From contig JAJTTP010000002.1 in NCBI GenBank assembly GCA_023313575.1, forward strand, positions 186,001 through 250,000: a stretch of 64,000 nucleotides of DNA. The letters are read 5' to 3'. This document shows positions 59,253-64,000 of the stretch, in pieces. The notes under the pieces are model-generated. The model had not been told where the DNA came from. It searched no databases and worked only from the letters and a program-made list of their open reading frames with translations. This stretch comes from Eutypella sp. D-1. Its lineage: Eukaryota > Ascomycota > Sordariomycetes > Xylariales > Diatrypaceae. Every line of letters begins with the position of its first letter. Positions within the stretch are counted from its first letter, which is position 1. Both the position numbers and the translations under genes were made by a program.

Positions 59253-60127
59253 TTTTCTTTTTTTTTCTTTTCTTTTATACTTGGTTTTGTGTATAGGATG
59301 TGTTGTGTGATCTTCCCTGCTCGGACTCGGCGCTTATGTATATGTCCCTGGCGCGCAGGACTGATCGGGGGACCGTGGGTGATTTACAATCTATCGATCA
59401 AGTGTAGACGTATGCAATCCTCGAGATTCTCTCCCCAGGTTCAGGTCAAGTTCACCCATCCCGCAGACTTACATATCGCACGCCCTTAACCTTCTTATAC
59501 ACACCACACTCAACCTACTTCAACCTGCCCCCTACACTCACGCTGTAAAGGCCGGGTTTGAGCCCAGGGGGCAGAGAGACAACACATACACAGAAACACC
59601 CCGTAAAGACCATGCGCAGCGCAGCGCAGGGCAACACAAAGACTCCAAACCCAAAACCCCCCACGTCCTTCCTTCCTAAACCATCGGAGCTGAAAAAAAA
59701 GGGAACAGAACAGGCCAATGAGGGACGGCGCGGGACGAGGCCCGCCTCCTCACTCAGTAAAGTCAAGTCAAGTCACTCCTTGGCCCCGTGTATCGGGATA
59801 TATCGGCGATTTACCCGCGGAGCTGAGGAGAGACAGCGTGTGAGTTAGAGTTAGGTATGTCGAGAGACAGACAGTGACGCAGGCGAAAGTTCACCCATTC
59901 GTCTCCGAAACATTCCAGGCCGTGGTACGTATAACTATATATAAATCTACGACAAGAGATGTCGCGTGTCCTAAGTCCAAGAATTTGGGTTGGCACCTGC
60001 GACTTTGTCGCCCCCGCCCCCGTCCCCCCACCCCGAGTTGCCTCTGGAAAGGGGGCGAAAAGTCCGATCACGCGGTATCCCCCTCCCTACCCCTGCCCCC
60101 CGGCCGGATCATGTACGCATCAATATA

Positions 60128-60147
60128 GGGAGCGAGCGAGCGAGCGC
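60128..60147. repeat. GAGC/GCGA simple repeat
   Basis: About five copies of the 4-base unit agcg. Confidence 0.6.
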
Positions 60148-60165
60148 GGTACACCATGTCAAGTC

Positions 60166-60195
60166 TTTCATTCATCCATTCATTCATTCATTTAT
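60166..60195. repeat. (TTCA)n microsatellite
   Basis: Seven or so units of ttcat/catt, slightly impure (one catcc). Confidence 0.7.
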
Positions 60196-60375
60196 TTAGG
60201 AAACTGGGCCAGAGACATGGTCTCCTCAGCGTATGCACCCATCTCAGGTTCAGCTTCAACTTCAGCTCTACTGGGTCCGTCCATCCGTCCACCCGTGTCT
60301 TTTGGGGGGGGAGACGTTTCGTTTCACCTCTTGATTTATATTAAAAATGTCACGTCGACGTATGTGTTGACTTCG

Positions 60376-60397
60376 TAATTAATTAATTAATTAATTG
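60376..60397. repeat. (TTAA)n microsatellite
   Basis: About five uninterrupted copies of the unit taat/aatt. Confidence 0.7.
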
Positions 60398-60499
60398 TTT
60401 TCCCCCTTCTTTCTTTGTTACTTTCTTCTGTCTCTATCTCAATACTCCCGGTAAACTACGCGGTGTCGTCGTTGTTGTCGATTAGTTAGTTACGACTAA

Positions 60500-60530
60500 A
60501 TAGATAGATAGATAGGTAGATAGATAGATG
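60500..60530. repeat. (GATA)n microsatellite
   Basis: About seven units of gata with one ggta variant. Confidence 0.7.
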
Positions 60531-61017
60531 ATATAATTTTCTCCGTGAGTGAAGAAAGCCCATGAAGAAAATGCCGGCTGCCCCTTAATGCAAGCAAATC
60601 CCAAGATGATTCCGGGGATAGACGTGGAGTCCATCCCTTATCCCCCCCACCCAAGCCTCTGCCATTTTCCATGCCTGACCGACCTGCACTCCCGGCCCCG
60701 CCCCCGCCCCCTTTTCCTGTTTGATGGGTGCGTAAGTCATATAAGCGCCTAAAGCCGTCCTAAGTATGGCCTATGACCTATACCATAATAAAGAAAAAAG
60801 ATGAAAAAAAAAGAAAAAAGAAGCCAAGCCGGGAAGTGTCTCCGGTGACATACAACTACAACGAGAAGAAAAAAAAAGGTTCAGACTCGAGACCCTCGCC
60901 CCTCGCGGAAATGGTCGCCTGCTTTCCTACCATGAGCGCCAAGTTGAGAAGAATAAGAATAAGAAAACAGAGAGTAAAAACTGAAAAAGAATAAAGGCAC
61001 CAATGCCACCGTCGTCG

Positions 61018-63365
61018 TCACCAGTCATCGTCCATCCAGTCGCCCGGATGGCTGGCGCAAAGGACGCCCCACCTATGCACGACAGCGAGGACAAGAAAAT
61101 GCAGGAGCAGCGCGACGAGACTGGTCTTCCAACCGCGTCGAATGCCGGCACCGCCACCGCCGGCGCCCCTTACCCCACCGCCACGACCCGTCGGCCCTCG
61201 GACTGTTGACATCATGCCGAGGTCGAGGGCCGCGAGACCGATCAGGGGCATGAGCACGGAGAGGGTAGGCACGTAGGGGAAGCACGGGCGGAAGAGGGAG
61301 GCCATTTTCACGATGAAGAGCGCGAGGCGGAAGATGAGCGATACCGAGTCCGTGCTGCCCTGGATGAGTTGGATGATGGGGTGTTGTCGTTGTAAGAGCA
61401 GGGACGGGGGAGGCATAAGGAGGGGTGGGGACGGCGGTTCGCCGTGGTGGTGGTATGGATGGCCGTCGGGGGCAGACACGGAGGCCCGCGTGACATAGCT
61501 GTCCTGGCTGGTAGAAAGCGCCATAGCGGGTGCTTGGCCGTGATGTTTCTGCAGGCTCGTCTCGGGCTCGTGGCCGTCGAACGAGGTCACGGTGATATCG
61601 TCGGCGGAGTTGGAGACGGGGCTGGTGGGATGCCCGTCACCGGGGGAGGAAACGCTGTGTCGGTATTGGTGCTTGACCGGGTCTTGAACCGGAGTGGAAG
61701 GACTCGCGGGCGAGTCGAGGCTGTGGATCTTACGGTGTCGGAGTCCGACGGGCGATGTCGGGCTACTACTCCGACCACGCGCGCCGAGGCCAGCGAAGCC
61801 GTGGGCGGTAGACTCGTGATTCATAACGGTCAGAACCTCGACGGCGCTGGGGCGGTCTGCGGGGTTAAGGGCCAGCATCCTCTTGAGCAGCTGGTAGAGC
61901 TTAGACGGCAGGTCGGATCTCTCGCGCCTAGATTCGTCCTGGAAACCCTTCCAATCAGAAATTTCAGCGCGCAACAGGTCGATGTCCTCAAGCTCTTCCT
62001 GCATTACGTTGGCGTTGCGGTAAGGTAGACGGCCGAAGCAGAGGAAAAAGAGAATCATGCCGAGGGAGAATACGTCGGACTTGGTGGTGAAGTTCCCGAA
62101 GCGGCCAGAGCGATCAGGTTTGAGGACCTCTGGAGCGCAGTAGGATATGGTGCCGGTGGTGCCAGTGGACTTCCTGATGGCGTTCTCAGGCTGGACCTCG
62201 CCGAAATCGCTGATCAGGCAGGTGAGCTTATTACCCTCGCGATGCAGGAGGCAGTTGCTCGGCTTGAGGTCCCTATGGATGTAGTTGGCGCCGTGCAGGT
62301 AGGCGAGACCGGAGGTAATATCCTTGAACAAAGAGTAGATCTCTTCGAGGGTTAAGCGGCGCTGGGAAGGGAGGATGCCCTCGGGTCGCTCAGCCTGGCC
62401 CTTGGACCGGCGCCTCATCTGGGCCTTAAGCTGCTCCTTGCTGACCTCATTAGGCTGGTCACCAATGACGTAGTATAGTAGATCGCCGCTATTACAGTAC
62501 TGCTGTAGTATGAAAGCGGAAGCCACGCTAGGACCGAAACGATGGATCTGGACATCTTCGAGCCAGACGTGGCGGTAGGAGACGAGGTTCGGGTGCGAGA
62601 GCTTAGCAAGCAGCTCGACTTCGACAAGGACCTTCTCGAGCCAGGCATGGTCGTCGCCAACGGGAACACGCTTACAGGCGAAATGGCCTAGGGTGCAGCC
62701 GTCAATCTCGTGACGGACGAGGAGCACAACCCCCTTACCCCCTCTTCCCAATTCTCTTTCCTCGACAAAGAAGCGCTTGAAGTAGTTAGGACTAAAGGCG
62801 TCTCGTCTTATACGAGCGCCCTCGTGGGGGGCAGGTGTACTCGAGATGAACTCGGCCTCGGTCTCATCCTCAACGGTAGGGTAACTGGGAAGGGCAGGCT
62901 GGGTGAGCCTCCGGATAGGACTTGAAGGAGGACCAGGCTGTGGCTGTGGATGGTGGTCGTCGATGTAACCAGCGTGGAGCATGCGAAAGTAATTGGGATC
63001 AACATAGGACTCCTGCTGAGTGGCGGGCCCATCGTAAGATCGCTCCGGGGAAGATTGCCTGAGGGGTTGATGACAGGTGGGACATTCCGTTATGGAGGCG
63101 GCTCGGATCTCGAGTCGTTGAGAGGTGGGATCGCGTACGACGAGGGCATTTCGATGTCGTCTGTATAAACAAATATGTCAATATTTAGTATTGATTAATA
63201 TGTCATATAATACTTGACGATGTATATATCGTGGCATGGCATGTCATGGCATGTCAAGAAGGAGGGGGAGGGAGACAGGGGGAAAGAGACGAAAGAGAGG
63301 AAAGAGAGAATGACGCACAGGACGATTTCTCGGCCTTCTCGAGACGTGTAGGGTATAAGTTCCAT
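61018..63365 (-). CDS. IKS1: Iks1-like serine/threonine protein kinase with C-terminal hydrophobic segments
   Basis: Two exons: 63365-63319 and 63160-61018, joined over a GTGCGT...TACAG intron in phase (729 residues). The start (MELIPYTSREGREIVL) continues across the junction as RHRNALVVRDP. A CPTCHQPL knuckle near residue 45 precedes the kinase, as in the fungal IKS family. Kinase landmarks: Gly loop GRGGKGVV (154-161), Lys 179 in ACKRV, HRDLKPSN (312-319) with catalytic Asp 313 or its neighbour, DFG 334-336, and CAPEVL. About 40 residues (MRRRSKGQAERPEG) are inserted before the HRD region. Residues 475-620 are disordered. The tail has two hydrophobic stretches (LFIVKMASLF..., VLMPLIGLAALDLGMM; SLVALLLHFLVLAVV), so membrane anchoring is likely. 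Yeast Iks1 is a kinase with little-defined function. Confidence 0.87.
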
Positions 63366-64000
63366 TCTTCCTTGACGGATCCTCGAAGGTTTCTCGAGAC
63401 TTCCTTGTCGCACGTATAGGCAGGTTTCTTACTGTACGGTGGGTAGATAGGGTGGATGGGTGGGCATGTAGGTATTATACCAACTACCACATAGGATGAA
63501 TGAAACTCATTGATATGAAATTCATGGATGATGACGAGGTCAACAAAGGCAACGACAACAACAACAAAGAAGCATCGTAGGCAAAAGGCTGTTAGTTACT
63601 TAAGTAGGTACCTACCTAGGTAGGCATGTAGGTAACAAACAAGTCAACTAATTGTTGTATTGTGTGTAGTTATTGTGTGTTATCTTAGCATTGGTAGGTA
63701 ATCCTAGAAAGTGAAAAGTAGGTAGGAGGATTTAGTCCGGTGGTTGTGGAACCCGCGGGGGATGTATTTTCTTCATAAGTGAATTGATTGATCGATCTGA
63801 TCTAGCTGATCCTATGGTACTGTCCAGGTGATGTACTTGCTGATGTCAATGTTGATATATCAGTCTTACCGGTTATGTTTTTGTCCTTGTTTGTCTCGGT
63901 CTGAAGTTGTGTTGTGTTGTTGTTGCAGCTGTAGAAGTAAAAAGGTAATTATGAAGGAAGAAGTAAAGAGAGGAAAGGGAGCTTGTGTTTAACCACAAAC
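63366..64000. other. Upstream region of the kinase gene
   Basis: About 630 bases of non-coding DNA with tandem and palindromic ggtaggta/tacctacc sequences (63604-63625) and acaac-type repeats near 63548-63565. Probably promoter and 5' UTR; the next gene is beyond the window. Confidence 0.45.
63606..63623. repeat. TAGGTACCTA / CTACCTAGGTAG overlapping palindromes
   Basis: Two overlapping palindromes. The second also occurs at 12982-12993 and as TACCTAGGTA at 29382-29391. Confidence 0.6.

Larger units (their letters stand above)
59253..61017. other. Long intergenic region with simple repeats
   Basis: 1.8 kb between the subtilisin start and the kinase stop codon, both on minus. It contains several microsatellites (listed separately), C-rich and pyrimidine-rich stretches, and A-rich runs near 60785-60880. 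No coding frame is supported. It holds the subtilisin promoter and kinase 3' UTR. Confidence 0.5.

Noticed and set aside
1..64000. CRISPR arrays, bacterial operons, rRNA or tRNA genes
   Set aside because: No regularly spaced repeats and no cloverleaf-like sequence were seen; spliced genes show this is eukaryotic DNA.

Overview
This window looks like nuclear DNA from a filamentous ascomycete (Pezizomycotina). The genes have short introns of about 50-100 bases with GTANGT-like donors and CTAAC/CTAAT branch sites. The families are typical of these fungi: an ankyrin/NLR-like giant protein, an Iks1-type kinase, a secreted subtilisin, a LIP-type lipase, a Dal5-like MFS carrier. A 21 kb AT-rich block carries the mark of repeat-induced point mutation (RIP): CpA and TpG almost vanish while CpG survives. 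I cannot settle the class.

Layout. 1-3.6 kb: no convincing gene. 3.7-7.2 kb: a large disordered protein. 8.4-9.6 kb: a secreted HExxH metalloprotease in five exons (-). 11.2-11.9 kb: an unrecognised protein. 13.1-19.4 kb: a seven-exon, about 1947-residue protein (-) with an inactive-looking alpha/beta-hydrolase domain, a degenerate NACHT-like region, ankyrin repeats and a ZZ finger. 19.7-20.3 kb: a frameshifted coding remnant. 20.9-22.2 kb: a stand-alone divergent kinesin motor. 23.1-24.5 kb: a LITAF-type membrane zinc protein. 24.6-33.8 kb: 5-oxoprolinase, an alpha/beta hydrolase, an MFS carrier and an MDR oxidoreductase, which could work together in uptake and breakdown of a cyclic amide or peptide-like compound (inference).

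The centrepiece is 34.4-56.7 kb. A secretory lipase gene (-) is cut in two by a Ty1/copia LTR retrotransposon (35566-56543). It has 199-bp LTRs and a perfect 5-bp target duplication GGTGC. Removing the element and one copy of the duplication restores an open lipase frame of 430 codons. The copia element was itself the target of at least five further insertions from one chromodomain-type Ty3/gypsy family: two long copies (38721-45607 on -, 46373-53697 on +) and three solo LTRs. Each has a matching 5-bp target duplication. All have been mutated by RIP, and the mutated zone stops inside the two outer LTRs, so the flanking single-copy DNA looks spared.

57.6-59.3 kb: a proteinase-K-like secreted subtilisin (-) with an unusual oxyanion-hole region. 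61.0-63.4 kb: an Iks1-like protein kinase (-) with hydrophobic C-terminal segments. Exon boundaries were deduced by eye from splice signals and reading phase.
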